Source: a virus
Direction: 5' to 3' (one strand)
IMG/VR virus record: IMGVR_UViG_3300045010_000280
Coordinates: 1 to 50,275 of that record
Length of the DNA: 50,275 bases
Under the pieces are notes generated by a model. That model was not told the origin of the DNA, did no database searches, and was given only the letters and a program-made list of their open reading frames with translations. The translations under genes were made by a program, and so were the position numbers. Shown piece after piece: positions 31,308 through 40,349 of the stretch. Each line of letters starts with the position of its first letter. Position 1 is the stretch's first letter.

Positions 31308-32522
31308 TTATGCCTTTTTCTTCTTATTCTTATTTATCTTCTTAAGCTCCTTTTGTTTTTGCTTTTCCATCATTTCGGCTATACCTCTTTGTTGCTGAAT
31401 ATTAGCAACTACACTCTTATAAGATTCAAAATTTGTTTTGATTCTGGCTTCTTGATCCTCTGGATATTTCTTTTCACACAAAAGTTTATGACAAACTTGC
31501 ATTCCAAGATGGAATTTTCCGACTGTGTGGGCCACAGCACCAAGTTCATCTAAAATACCCCATGAATATGGAATTTCTTCAATGAAGAGAGTATCTTCAC
31601 TTGGTCTTGGAATTTCCATAGCAAGACGAGCATAATTGTATGCTGCTCTTGGTCTATTGTGCATTCTGTGCAATCTTGCTAATTGATAAAGTGGTTCGGC
31701 CCTAATTGGTCTTGCTTCATAAGAACGCATAAATGCGTCATAAATTTCTGACCAGGGATGTTGTAAGAATGTCTTACAAATTGCTACTCTATAAAGAGAA
31801 AAAAAGATTTCTTCTTCCCATCCACCCATTTCAGATCTTCTTTGATATGCTGCTAGTGCTTTATCCCATTGCTGTGAGTCAAAATAGCTCTGGGCAAGAT
31901 AGAACATATATCTAACATTTGTTGGATCATCAACAATAGCTTTTTCTAAAGCTTCAGCATCTCTAGAATACTTTTCTTTCGGATCAATTCCAACATTTCT
32001 TGCACCTTCTGTTCTAGCGACTATAGAATAGTTTCCATTCAATTTTTCTAGTCTATAGGGTTTTGGATCAGAATCTGGATATTCGTGAAGAACACCGACA
32101 TATCTCCAATCTCTATTATTCTTGAAAATTTGAGTTCTCCACCAAGTGAATTCCCCTCTGCTAAATTTCAGAGTATATGCGTCCACCTCAGTATCAGCAG
32201 GCATTGAGAATTTGCCTTCTACAGTATCGTCAGCGTCAATGACCCAAGCGTAATCTGCCTTGTTCTTGGCATTCTGGAACGCTTCTGTACGAGATCCAAT
32301 CTTTCCACCATGATCCCCGAATCCCTTCCAATCTGACTGATAGATTTCGCCAGGAATACCCTTTTCAGCAAAGAAATTGCGAATCATATCCTGAGTTCCA
32401 TCACTAGAACCAGTATCAGTGATGTCGTAACGGTCAATGTACTTGTAAATTGATTCAAGGCAACGAAGAATGACATGGGTTTCGTTCTTCACGATCATGC
32501 ATAGTGTAATTGTAGGTTTCAT
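31308..32522 (-). CDS. Family 2 glycosyltransferase with TPR-like C-terminal repeats
   Basis: A 404-residue protein. The GT-A domain has CMIVKNET (8-15), DTGSSDGT (about 36-43) and VIDADDTVEG (metal-binding DxD at about 94-97). Residues 190-340 are helical pairs resembling TPRs (YMFYLAQSYFDSQQWDKALAAYQRR and similar), and a Lys-rich tail follows. Such TPR glycosyltransferases are frequent in aquatic T4-like phages and may modify virion or surface glycans. It is preceded by a good sigma70-like promoter and is first of the fibre-side operon. Its sugar donor and acceptor are unknown. Confidence 0.85.
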   Translation of the reverse strand: MKPTITLCMIVKNETHVILRCLESIYKYIDRYDITDTGSSDGTQDMIRNFFAEKGIPGEIYQSDWKGFGDHGGKIGSRTEAFQNAKNKADYAWVIDADDTVEGKFSMPADTEVDAYTLKFSRGEFTWWRTQIFKNNRDWRYVGVLHEYPDSDPKPYRLEKLNGNYSIVARTEGARNVGIDPKEKYSRDAEALEKAIVDDPTNVRYMFYLAQSYFDSQQWDKALAAYQRRSEMGGWEEEIFFSLYRVAICKTFLQHPWSEIYDAFMRSYEARPIRAEPLYQLARLHRMHNRPRAAYNYARLAMEIPRPSEDTLFIEEIPYSWGILDELGAVAHTVGKFHLGMQVCHKLLCEKKYPEDQEARIKTNFESYKSVVANIQQQRGIAEMMEKQKQKELKKINKNKKKKA

Positions 32523-32530
32523 TTTCTGTA

Positions 32531-32558
32531 ATTATATATTTTTATTGATTAATATCAA
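32531..32558 (-). promoter_or_regulatory. Sigma70-like promoter before the TPR glycosyltransferase
   Basis: TTGATA (32553-32558), a 16-bp spacer, TATAAT (32531-32536). The predicted start leaves a 2-nt leader before the ATG at 32522; no Shine-Dalgarno is visible. Confidence 0.65.
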
Positions 32559-32579
32559 GAACTATTTATTAGGCAAATC

Positions 32580-33224
32580 TCAATCCCATTGATGCAATTT
32601 TATTCCAAATTTAGATAGAATATTTATATAATGATCGACTGACGGATATTTTACAGGATCATTAGGTAAATGTCTATGATGGAATTCACAATATAACTCT
32701 ATATTTTTTGCGTTTAATTTCTTACCCAATTCGCACTTACTGATAAAGTTATTTAAAATTAAAAATTCCGCTCCCTTGACATCTATTTTAACTATTAAAT
32801 TATCAAGTGGCTCTTTAATTTTTTCTTCTATGAATTTGAATATATCAACAGCCTTAACTTCTACAAATTCTCCGCTAAAATCTCTTGGTCTAGATCTTGG
32901 AACATCATCAATTATACTAGATCCCTGATGCATTTCATTGATATTTTTTTCTATTGAAAGTTTTGTTATTCCATCAAGATCAGCAGCAGCGGCGTTATGT
33001 CTATTAACGGACGGAAAAATTCTCATTGCTTCGTTCATATCATCAAATGAGTACGGATATCCAGCATATCTTTCTGTTGTACCAGTACCAGCTAGCTGAA
33101 ATAATACTGGTTGGGGTTCGAAGGTGTGTATTTCCCACGACTGCTCATTCATTGAATATTTACGAATAAACTTTAACAGGCCACTACCCATATGGGTTCC
33201 AAGATCTATAAATAAATTTTTCAT
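32580..33224 (-). CDS. FkbM-type methyltransferase
   Basis: A 214-residue protein with LFIDLGTHMGSGL (SAM-binding motif I), HTFEPQP (motif II) and LIVKIDVKGAEFLIL (the DxxGAE motif of the FkbM family). FkbM enzymes usually O-methylate sugars or polyketides. It lies at the end of the sugar cluster next to UDP-galactopyranose mutase (4-bp overlap), so methylation of a glycan is the natural guess. Confidence 0.8.
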   Translation of the reverse strand: MKNLFIDLGTHMGSGLLKFIRKYSMNEQSWEIHTFEPQPVLFQLAGTGTTERYAGYPYSFDDMNEAMRIFPSVNRHNAAAADLDGITKLSIEKNINEMHQGSSIIDDVPRSRPRDFSGEFVEVKAVDIFKFIEEKIKEPLDNLIVKIDVKGAEFLILNNFISKCELGKKLNAKNIELYCEFHHRHLPNDPVKYPSVDHYINILSKFGIKLHQWD

Positions 33225-34315
33225 AATTTTAATTCCTTCTCTGATCTATTTAGTGCAGATCCAACTACCTGATGCATGTCATAATATTTGTAATCTGCTA
33301 AACGCCCACCAAAAATATACTTATCTGTGTCTATTAATTCTTTATATTTTTGATATAAAGCATTGTTATTTTCATCATTTACTGGGTAATATTTTTCTTT
33401 CGTTGTATCCCATTGTTGGGGATACTCTTTTGTTATTACCGTAAAATTTTGTTTTCCAAATGTAAAATGCTTATGTTCTATTATTCTTGTATATGGTACA
33501 GAATAATCAGCAAAATTACAAGAAGCAAAACCCTGATAATCTGGAATATCCAATACCTCTTGATTAAAATTCAGACTTCTCCATTCCAGTGTTCCCAGCT
33601 CATATGCAAAAAATTCGTCTATTGGACCCGTATAAATTATTTTTTGTGCGATAGAATCTAATTGACTTCTGTTTTTCAGATAGTCTACATTTGTTTCCAC
33701 ATCAATTCCATCAATAAGTCTTTCAAAAATTTTGGTATACCCTTCCTCTGGCATACCCTGATACCTATCATCAAAATAATTATCATCCATAGTCAATCGG
33801 ATTGGCAATCTTTTTATGATGAATGAAGGCAATTCCTTCGGTTCTTTACCCCATTGCTTTTTTGTATATCCATAAATGAACTTTTGATAAAGCTCTTCAC
33901 CTATCTGGGATATGGCCCATTCTTCTAAATTTAATGGATTTTCTATTTTAATCTTTACGCTATCAAGCTTTTTCTTTGCTTCTTCTGGGTTTGAAATACC
34001 CCAAACTTGATAGAGTGTAAATAAATTAATCGGTAAAGAATACAATTTTCCATTAGACCAGGTTTTAACTCTGTTAACGTAGCTATTAAAAGAGGTCCAT
34101 TTATTCATGTAATTCCAAATTTTTAAAGAATTAGTATGAAAAATATGACCACCATATTGGCATGCATGAATGCCATTTATATTTTCACTATAGCAATTAC
34201 CGCCTATGTGATTTCTTTTTTCGACTATTAAACATTTTTTGCCAGCATCTGTTAACTCTCTAGCGCATATAGATCCAAATAAACCAGATCCGACTATTAA
34301 ATAATCATATTTCAT
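33221..34315 (-). CDS. glf: UDP-galactopyranose mutase
   Basis: A 364-residue flavoenzyme. The dinucleotide-binding motif is GSGLFGS at 9-15, with EKRNHIGGNCY, GGHIFHTNS and NGKLYSLPIN following, and FAYELGTLEWRSL, EYPQQWD and FGGRLADYKYYDMHQV near the end. All are strongly conserved in Glf, which interconverts UDP-Galp and UDP-Galf, the donor of galactofuranose. Full length matches the family. The presence of Glf implies a galactofuranose-containing glycan made with phage enzymes. Confidence 0.93.
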   Translation of the reverse strand: MKYDYLIVGSGLFGSICARELTDAGKKCLIVEKRNHIGGNCYSENINGIHACQYGGHIFHTNSLKIWNYMNKWTSFNSYVNRVKTWSNGKLYSLPINLFTLYQVWGISNPEEAKKKLDSVKIKIENPLNLEEWAISQIGEELYQKFIYGYTKKQWGKEPKELPSFIIKRLPIRLTMDDNYFDDRYQGMPEEGYTKIFERLIDGIDVETNVDYLKNRSQLDSIAQKIIYTGPIDEFFAYELGTLEWRSLNFNQEVLDIPDYQGFASCNFADYSVPYTRIIEHKHFTFGKQNFTVITKEYPQQWDTTKEKYYPVNDENNNALYQKYKELIDTDKYIFGGRLADYKYYDMHQVVGSALNRSEKELKL

Positions 34316-34950
34316 ATTGTAGAAACTATTCTTTTCACTAATTCATTGTCATGATTATGCCACAAACCGAAATTATCTATGTCTCTATATCTTGCTCCAT
34401 TTAAATTTGGATATCTTTGTATTTCAAGCACATTTAATTGATGCTGTTTTAAATTATCATAAAAATAATGTTCAGGTACACAATTTGGATTATTTCTCCA
34501 ATTATCGTGACACGAACTCAGAAAATTAATCTTTGTTTTAAAACAAAAAAAATCTGTATTATATGCCATTCTTCCTATGTGTAGGGAAGGAGAAACCATC
34601 ACATCAAACTCTTTATTGATTTCGTGTTCTAGCTTTGTCGTATCGGTAATGTAACAATCTGGATGTAATTGTATTACTGTAGAATACTGTCTGAATAATT
34701 CAAACAAATCTGAAGTAGCTTCAATTCCGCCATAATTATATCCTGTATTTTTTGTAGTGATAAGAATATCAACATTACAATCAAATTTAGCTTTATTTTT
34801 TATTTCATTTATAGTTCTATTTTGATTGTTACAATGTATAAAAACATCAAAATTTTCCTTTAAAAAATTATTTTTATTAAAAAATATTGATGAAAATTCT
34901 ATTTCATCGAATTGTCTATGGGCTGTGTAAAATAATAAATACGGATTCAT
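34312..34950 (-). CDS. Putative glycosyltransferase (GT-A-like), poorly characterised
   Basis: A 212-residue protein (NPYLLFYTAHRQFDEIEFSS). It carries TKNTGYNYGGIEATSDLFEL and STVIQLHPDCYITD, a strand-loop like the DxD region of nucleotide-sugar transferases (HPDCYI). It resembles small unclassified transferases of sugar clusters. It overlaps its neighbours by 4 bp on both sides. The reaction is unknown. Confidence 0.55.
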   Translation of the reverse strand: MNPYLLFYTAHRQFDEIEFSSIFFNKNNFLKENFDVFIHCNNQNRTINEIKNKAKFDCNVDILITTKNTGYNYGGIEATSDLFELFRQYSTVIQLHPDCYITDTTKLEHEINKEFDVMVSPSLHIGRMAYNTDFFCFKTKINFLSSCHDNWRNNPNCVPEHYFYDNLKQHQLNVLEIQRYPNLNGARYRDIDNFGLWHNHDNELVKRIVSTI

Positions 34951-35711
34951 ATATACTTTTTTAAATATTCTTGATTTTGATAATACTTTATAAGCTCTTC
35001 TTTATTCATTCTAATTAATCTAGAATGAAGCTCATATATTTCATCTTTATTATTTGGAGAATTTAGTGATGATGGGGGGTGTTCTTGGTGAAAGACTATA
35101 TTTTTGAACCAACCAACATTATATCCTAAATTCTTAAATCTAAATCCTCTCTCTTCATCCTCTGGACACCAGTGCCTATAGTTTTCGTTTTCCATAAACC
35201 CATCTTTGTAAGATTTAGTCTTAAAAAATTGTATGTGTCCAAATCTACAAAAACCAACCTTAATTGAGCTAGTTGGAATATCAGAAATATTTAAAGTAGT
35301 TTTAAACTTATCAAGATTTGCATCAATATCAATCATTCTTTGATCATATTGTTCAAATCCATATGGATATACTAAATCATAATTTTTATACAATATCAAA
35401 TGCTCTGCCATAATATATGATTCAGGTCTTAAAAAAACATCAGCGTCATAATTTACTGTAACTGGTGTTTTTACTTTGTGTAACATTTGATTGATCAATC
35501 TTGTTCTATGAAAATCTGAAGATTTTTCAAAAAAATATTGTATTCTATCTGAATTAAAAATATTATTGTTAAACTTTTGTTCTAAATCAGCTTCAGTGAT
35601 AATTATATCAAAATCTGTATGCTCAAGTAAAAATTTTAATGCGATTTCCACATTCTGTTTTCTTTTATCAGAATCTATTTTTATTGGGATTATTGCTGTT
35701 GATTCAGGCAT
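34947..35711 (-). CDS. Putative glycosyltransferase, GT2/galactosyltransferase-like
   Basis: A 254-residue GT-A-fold protein. VTVNYDADVFLRPESYI carries the DxD metal motif, followed by GHIQFFKTKSYKDGFMENEN and WCPEDEERGFRF, the pattern of the galactosyltransferase C-terminal half (G(x)nF with GxDxxEFG-like). Donor and acceptor are unknown. It belongs to the same AT-rich cluster, overlapping its neighbours by 4 and 8 bp. Confidence 0.65.
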   Translation of the reverse strand: MPESTAIIPIKIDSDKRKQNVEIALKFLLEHTDFDIIITEADLEQKFNNNIFNSDRIQYFFEKSSDFHRTRLINQMLHKVKTPVTVNYDADVFLRPESYIMAEHLILYKNYDLVYPYGFEQYDQRMIDIDANLDKFKTTLNISDIPTSSIKVGFCRFGHIQFFKTKSYKDGFMENENYRHWCPEDEERGFRFKNLGYNVGWFKNIVFHQEHPPSSLNSPNNKDEIYELHSRLIRMNKEELIKYYQNQEYLKKYI

Positions 35712-36693
35712 AAAGTTTTTTTAACGATTCAATATATTCATCTACTGTTTTTGTAATTTCAAATTTTCTATTAAAATATTCTAAAATATTTTTCTTTTGT
35801 TTTTCATTTTCAAGATTTATTCTTCTTACATCTTGAACAAAATTTTTCATGTCATTTTCATTATTGTGAGTGGAAACAAATGGAAGTCCAGACTCTATAT
35901 TTAATGATGCTGGAGAAGACAAGATTAGACTACACCCAGCAGCAACTGCTTCTTTCACAACAAGCACATCACCTTCAAAACTTGAAAGCAATATTAAGCT
36001 TGAATACTGTGGCATTTTTTCAAATACTTCTTGTCTAGACCATGTTCCAAGATATTTAGATTTTCCATAATTTGCTGGTATAAAATTAGGATCAGCAATA
36101 TGGCCTACAAAATCAATATCAAGATCATTTCCAAACATTCTTTGAATCGTTGCTTGATTTTTTCTTTTTTCTATTTTTCCTATGACTAAAGATCTACCAT
36201 TTCCCTTTTTGATTCTATAAGGTTTATATAAAGAGTCTGGTATTCCACATCTACACAGACCAATCTTTAGATCTTTTCTAAATCTTAATGCGTGATTGTT
36301 TGATATTTCAGATTGTCCAAAATACGCATCAACTGAATGAAATAATCGGTGAAAATGGAATCCTACGTCATTTTTCCATAGAGCTATGAATGGATGATAT
36401 GGAGAATGAGAAGTAGAAACTAAAGGACAATTTATTTTACCTTTTATTTCGTGTGCATAATCATCATAATGCACATGAACAATACAATCCTCGCTATTTA
36501 CTTCTTTTTGAATCTTTTCTAGATAATTGTTTTGTTCATTAATTAAAACATATTTTTGATTTCTTTTATCAAATTCTTGGATTATCCAAGTCAGAATATT
36601 CTCAATACCCCCCCATCCATTACTACCTGATACGGGAATTGGAAGAGTTCCTGGTCCTACTAATATTATTTTTTTATCAATTATTTTGCTCAT
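35704..36693 (-). CDS. Family 4-type glycosyltransferase
   Basis: A 329-residue GT-B protein. Its N-terminal domain includes VSGSNGWGGIENIL and HVHYDDYAH; the C-terminal domain has SLVIGKIEKRKNQ, DIDFVGHIADPNF, LGTWSRQEVFEKM and SSFEGDVLVVKEAVAAGCSLI, the standard GT4 donor-binding loop with Glu. It transfers a sugar from a nucleotide sugar with retention. The start codon lies 17 bp inside the upstream gene. Confidence 0.8.
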   Translation of the reverse strand: MSKIIDKKIILVGPGTLPIPVSGSNGWGGIENILTWIIQEFDKRNQKYVLINEQNNYLEKIQKEVNSEDCIVHVHYDDYAHEIKGKINCPLVSTSHSPYHPFIALWKNDVGFHFHRLFHSVDAYFGQSEISNNHALRFRKDLKIGLCRCGIPDSLYKPYRIKKGNGRSLVIGKIEKRKNQATIQRMFGNDLDIDFVGHIADPNFIPANYGKSKYLGTWSRQEVFEKMPQYSSLILLSSFEGDVLVVKEAVAAGCSLILSSPASLNIESGLPFVSTHNNENDMKNFVQDVRRINLENEKQKKNILEYFNRKFEITKTVDEYIESLKKLYA

Positions 36694-37480
36694 AGTACAT
36701 TTTAGTTAAAATTTTTAAAAGTGTTTGTGATAAATACTGGTTTTCTTTTTGAGCTATAAAAAAGTTATCGACAACAGCATCTATATTTTCTTTGTACAAA
36801 GAATCTGTTATGTTTTTAAGATCATTTAAATTTGATATTTTTTTTAAATCTATTATACCATTATAGTTAAATTTCTTAAAAACGCAAATACTACCCCAAT
36901 AAATTGGTATTGTAGATGTTAAAAAACAATCTAATATTTTTTCTGAGAAGTATGAGTCGGTGTCATCATTTTCAACAGCTATCGAATAATAATAATCAAC
37001 TAATCCTTCATCTTTATTTTCTATATCTTTAATTCCTCTACCATAAATATCAACAAAATTTTTTACTTTACTTAATATTTTTATACGATTCGCATGACCT
37101 GGTAAACTGATATTGTTTGACGATATCATACTTATCAATTTACTTTTAGGCGGTAAAAGAACTGGATTTTTAACCCACATAACATTAGATGGATGTATCC
37201 TTTCTACATTTTCCATCCCAACCAATTCATCTATACATGTATAAACTTTATTATAAATTTTAAAGCAATCTTTATTGTTTTTAACAAAATCTATTATTCC
37301 TCTAAATCTCAATACTCCAGGACTTTCCTGTAATACTAAAATATTATGTTTTTTATTTTTATCTAAAGAAATACAATTTATAGAAATATGCACATCTAAT
37401 TTATTCAGATGTGGCAATTCCTTTATCAGTTGAATTACTGACGGGGACCAATCATCAGTATCACAATATGCACTTATCAT
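36677..37480 (-). CDS. GT10-like fucosyltransferase
   Basis: The 267-residue protein carries the GT10 donor-binding signature YYYSIAVENDDTDSYFSEK then ILDCFLTSTIPIYWG (about 163-197), as in alpha-1,3/4-fucosyltransferases. It would use GDP-fucose (or a related donor) to decorate a glycan. The N-terminal acceptor half is poorly conserved, as is usual. The ATG chosen overlaps the upstream stop (ATGA); an in-frame GTG start 15 nt earlier is less likely. Confidence 0.75.
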   Translation of the reverse strand: MISAYCDTDDWSPSVIQLIKELPHLNKLDVHISINCISLDKNKKHNILVLQESPGVLRFRGIIDFVKNNKDCFKIYNKVYTCIDELVGMENVERIHPSNVMWVKNPVLLPPKSKLISMISSNNISLPGHANRIKILSKVKNFVDIYGRGIKDIENKDEGLVDYYYSIAVENDDTDSYFSEKILDCFLTSTIPIYWGSICVFKKFNYNGIIDLKKISNLNDLKNITDSLYKENIDAVVDNFFIAQKENQYLSQTLLKILTKMYYEQNN

Positions 37481-38376
37481 TGTGTTTCTAGCCACTCCAA
37501 TACATCAACAGATGGAGTCCAAACAGTGGCATTAAAGAATTTTTGATAAGAGCAAAGATTATTTTTTGCCTCACCAAGACGTTCAGGTATAAACACAATA
37601 TTATTTGATATTTTATTGGCAAGCTCTAAAACACTAATTTCCTTTGATGATCCTACATTAAAAACATCCGCATTTCCAAGAATTGGGGAAGAATCCCATT
37701 GTTCCATGCATTTAATATTTGCTTCTACTACATCCTTAACATAGATAAAATCTCTTTTTTTACTGCCATCACCAACAATTGTTAGTGGTTCTCCTGCCTT
37801 CTTTTGCCTCAAGAATATGCTAGTAACCAAGGCATATTGGCCCTTGGCTGGTGCTCTTTCGCCAAATACATTAAAATATCTTAAAATATTTGTACGCAAT
37901 CCATGCAGTTGAGTATAATTTCTAATCAAAAGCTCTGCTGCATATTTAGTCGAAGCATATGGATTTAAACAATCTTCTGGCAAGTTTTCTTTAATAGGTA
38001 GTTTATCAGTCAACCCATAAATGGAAGATGTAGATGAGAAAACAAGACCATTAATTTTATTTACTACACAGGCATCAAGTACAGATAGAGTTCCACCAAT
38101 ATTAACATCAACCGCCCTTCTTGGATCATTTATGGCATTCTGTAGTCTTGATTCTGCTGCTAAATGAAATGCAAACTCGCAATCTTTTGTTACGATTTGT
38201 AGCTTGGAAGAATCGCAGATACTAAACACATGGTTTTCTGCTTTTTCATTTACATAAAATTTTTCATTATTTGCAGATTGATCATCAACAACCACTACAC
38301 GGTGTCCAAGATCAACTAATCTATCGACTAAATGACTTCCAATAAACCCATGACCTCCGGTTACTAAAACTTTCAT
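37477..38376 (-). CDS. NAD-dependent sugar epimerase/dehydratase (extended SDR)
   Basis: A 299-residue protein with TGGHGFIGSHL (Rossmann motif), HLAAESR, and a catalytic triad in SSTSSIYG with YASTK (Ser116, Tyr140, Lys144). The overall layout matches UDP-glucose 4-epimerase-like enzymes. Likely substrates are UDP-sugars for Glf or another NDP-sugar; specificity cannot be read. It overlaps the fucosyltransferases by 4 bp on each side. Confidence 0.85.
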   Translation of the reverse strand: MKVLVTGGHGFIGSHLVDRLVDLGHRVVVVDDQSANNEKFYVNEKAENHVFSICDSSKLQIVTKDCEFAFHLAAESRLQNAINDPRRAVDVNIGGTLSVLDACVVNKINGLVFSSTSSIYGLTDKLPIKENLPEDCLNPYASTKYAAELLIRNYTQLHGLRTNILRYFNVFGERAPAKGQYALVTSIFLRQKKAGEPLTIVGDGSKKRDFIYVKDVVEANIKCMEQWDSSPILGNADVFNVGSSKEISVLELANKISNNIVFIPERLGEAKNNLCSYQKFFNATVWTPSVDVLEWLETQ

Positions 38377-39140
38377 ATTAAAATCATATCCTTTCTATAA
38401 ATTTCTTGCCAATTTTTTGGAGCAATTTTATTGTACCATCTAGATGGTGCTATAACAGTTTTACTCAAATTTTCATTTAACCAAGATCCCCACCAGGAAT
38501 AGCTGCTATTAGAAATAATATTGTGATCGCATAGAGACATCAAAATTAAATCAATCTCAGTATTATTATTCATAATAATTTTTGGAATATTAGCAAATTC
38601 TTTTGCACACCATTCTTTATCATCTGTAAATATTAAATAATAGTAATTATTACCAAATTGATTTATTGCGTTAATGTAATAATCTTTATCACAAACAAAA
38701 TGAGTATCGGCTTCGATCAAAAAATCAGTTCTTCTTACATGTATTGATACTAATTGTTTGTTTATTTTTTCTTTAACCATTTTTATAAATTTATGACATT
38801 TTTCCATTTTTTCAGAATCAAATGAATAAATGTTTTTTAGATCATATTCATAATCTTGAACAAATCTACTATTTTGAAAATATCCAATAAAATCAGTTTC
38901 ATCTGGTATTTTTTTAACATCAAAATAACCAAAATTACTTAATTCAGTTGCTTGGTGTTTTGCTGTAACAGAATCTGAGTTTTTTACAGGCAATTTGAAT
39001 ATTTTTGCAATTTCAGCATTATTTTTAAAATCAAATCCAATATCCAATCCTGTACTTTTTCCAACATTATACAGAAAGGCAAATTGAAACATTTGATTTC
39101 CAAGGCGACCATATTTTCCTAATTTTTTAAATGTTATCAT
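38373..39140 (-). CDS. GT11-like alpha-1,2-fucosyltransferase
   Basis: A 255-residue protein with GRLGNQMFQF (11-20), VSIHVRRTDF (131-140, HxRRxD motif I) and IISNSSYSWWGSWL (motif III), all typical of GT11. The family transfers fucose from GDP-fucose in alpha-1,2 linkage. With the GT10-like enzyme it implies a fucose- or deoxyhexose-containing glycan, though no GDP-fucose synthase is in the window, so the host may supply the donor. Confidence 0.85.
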   Translation of the reverse strand: MITFKKLGKYGRLGNQMFQFAFLYNVGKSTGLDIGFDFKNNAEIAKIFKLPVKNSDSVTAKHQATELSNFGYFDVKKIPDETDFIGYFQNSRFVQDYEYDLKNIYSFDSEKMEKCHKFIKMVKEKINKQLVSIHVRRTDFLIEADTHFVCDKDYYINAINQFGNNYYYLIFTDDKEWCAKEFANIPKIIMNNNTEIDLILMSLCDHNIISNSSYSWWGSWLNENLSKTVIAPSRWYNKIAPKNWQEIYRKDMILI

Positions 39141-39840
39141 AATATGAATAGTGAATAAGATTTTTTAATCTTGTAGTTGAATAGCCATGAGATCTACTTA
39201 TAAATTCTACTTTTATTGAAAGATTCTTTCCAGTATAAGAAGAATTTATGTAATCGTCACCTAAAAATCTAACATCAAATACCTTAGAACAAAGTAAATT
39301 TTCTAATTCAAGTTCTGTTTTATATGTAATTACATCGTCAACATTTTTCATAGAAAGAAGAATCTCTTTTCTTTCTTCGACTGTATGTACTGGTTTCTTC
39401 TTTGCTCTCTCTATAGAGGGATCTTCATGTAGTAATACAGTTAAATGGTCACATTTCTGTTTACACTCAGCAAACATTCTGCAATAACCGGGATGAATAA
39501 GATCAAATGCTCCAGCTAAAACTCCTTTGATACCACAGTTGGTCTTTCTCCACTCCAGAGCATTTATAGCCTTGTCATCTATTACAACATCATATGTTGG
39601 TTTTCTGTTGAGAATTAATTCATGATGCTTTATTCCCCATGAATATACTTGGGCTTTAGTTTTTTCTGTCCAGTCTATTCCGCTAGAAGAACCTCTACCA
39701 GTGAATATTACAATCTTGTGGCCTTGACTGTATAGATCGTTAACATAATCTATAGCCTTAAATAGTGGCTCGGCATCCATGTAATCGCCAGTATTCACAG
39801 AGGTACAAAGAGTACCATCCAAATCAAAACAATAAATCAT
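39127..39840 (-). CDS. HAD phosphatase fused to a nucleotidyltransferase
   Basis: A 237-residue fusion. Residues 1-105 form a HAD phosphatase of the capsule-biosynthesis type (YCFDLDGTLCTS; FTGRGSSS; YDVVIDDKAIN). Residues 108-225 form a cytidylyl/adenylyltransferase-type domain (GVLAGAFDLIHPGYCRMF; VRFLGDDY; ISRSHGYSTTRLK). HPGY stands where HxGH is usual, a variant I recall in phage and bacterial sugar clusters. Next to phosphoheptose isomerase and heptose kinase genes, the fusion could supply both the phosphatase and NDP-heptose synthase steps. That assignment is inference. Confidence 0.8.
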   Translation of the reverse strand: MIYCFDLDGTLCTSVNTGDYMDAEPLFKAIDYVNDLYSQGHKIVIFTGRGSSSGIDWTEKTKAQVYSWGIKHHELILNRKPTYDVVIDDKAINALEWRKTNCGIKGVLAGAFDLIHPGYCRMFAECKQKCDHLTVLLHEDPSIERAKKKPVHTVEERKEILLSMKNVDDVITYKTELELENLLCSKVFDVRFLGDDYINSSYTGKNLSIKVEFISRSHGYSTTRLKNLIHYSYYDNI

Positions 39841-40349
39841 TAGATTACCGAATGAAGAATTATTTCATGAGCGCATTCTACAATTCCATAATTAGTAGAA
39901 TCTACCCAAAAATCCAAAGTAGATGTTTTTTTAGTAAGAGTTCTTAGTTTATTATTTGGGTCAAATCCTGTCAAGATAATATGCTTCAAATTATTGTCAA
40001 GACAATATTGAGCACAATTTAAAATGTTCTTCGAATTACCAGAGGAACTAATTAAAACAATTAAAGAATTTTTTGTAGAAAACTCTTTTAAATATTGCAT
40101 AAATGCAAACTCATAACCATAGTCATTCGCATAGCATGTCAGTCTAGCTGCATCAGTAAAACAGATTGTCTTCTTGCCGAGTGCCTTTGTATAGTCCTCT
40201 GCAATATGAGAAGAAATTGCGTTGCTTCCGCCATTGCCAAGAATTACTACTTCGCTAATATTAGTTAATACTTCCTCTTTTAGCTTTTCTAAATCTAAAA
40301 TATTGATTGAATTTAATGTTTTTATTATATCATTTATAAAAATATTCAT
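39840..40349 (-). CDS. gmhA: Phosphoheptose isomerase-like SIS protein
   Basis: A 169-residue SIS-domain protein with VVILGNGGSNAISSHIAEDY, LTCYANDYGYEFAF and SSSGNSKNIL, as in GmhA, which converts sedoheptulose 7-phosphate to D-glycero-D-manno-heptose 7-phosphate. It is adjacent to a heptose kinase-like gene and the HAD-nucleotidyltransferase fusion, so the three form a heptose activation set. It is slightly shorter than bacterial GmhA. Confidence 0.85.
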   Translation of the reverse strand: MNIFINDIIKTLNSINILDLEKLKEEVLTNISEVVILGNGGSNAISSHIAEDYTKALGKKTICFTDAARLTCYANDYGYEFAFMQYLKEFSTKNSLIVLISSSGNSKNILNCAQYCLDNNLKHIILTGFDPNNKLRTLTKKTSTLDFWVDSTNYGIVECAHEIILHSVI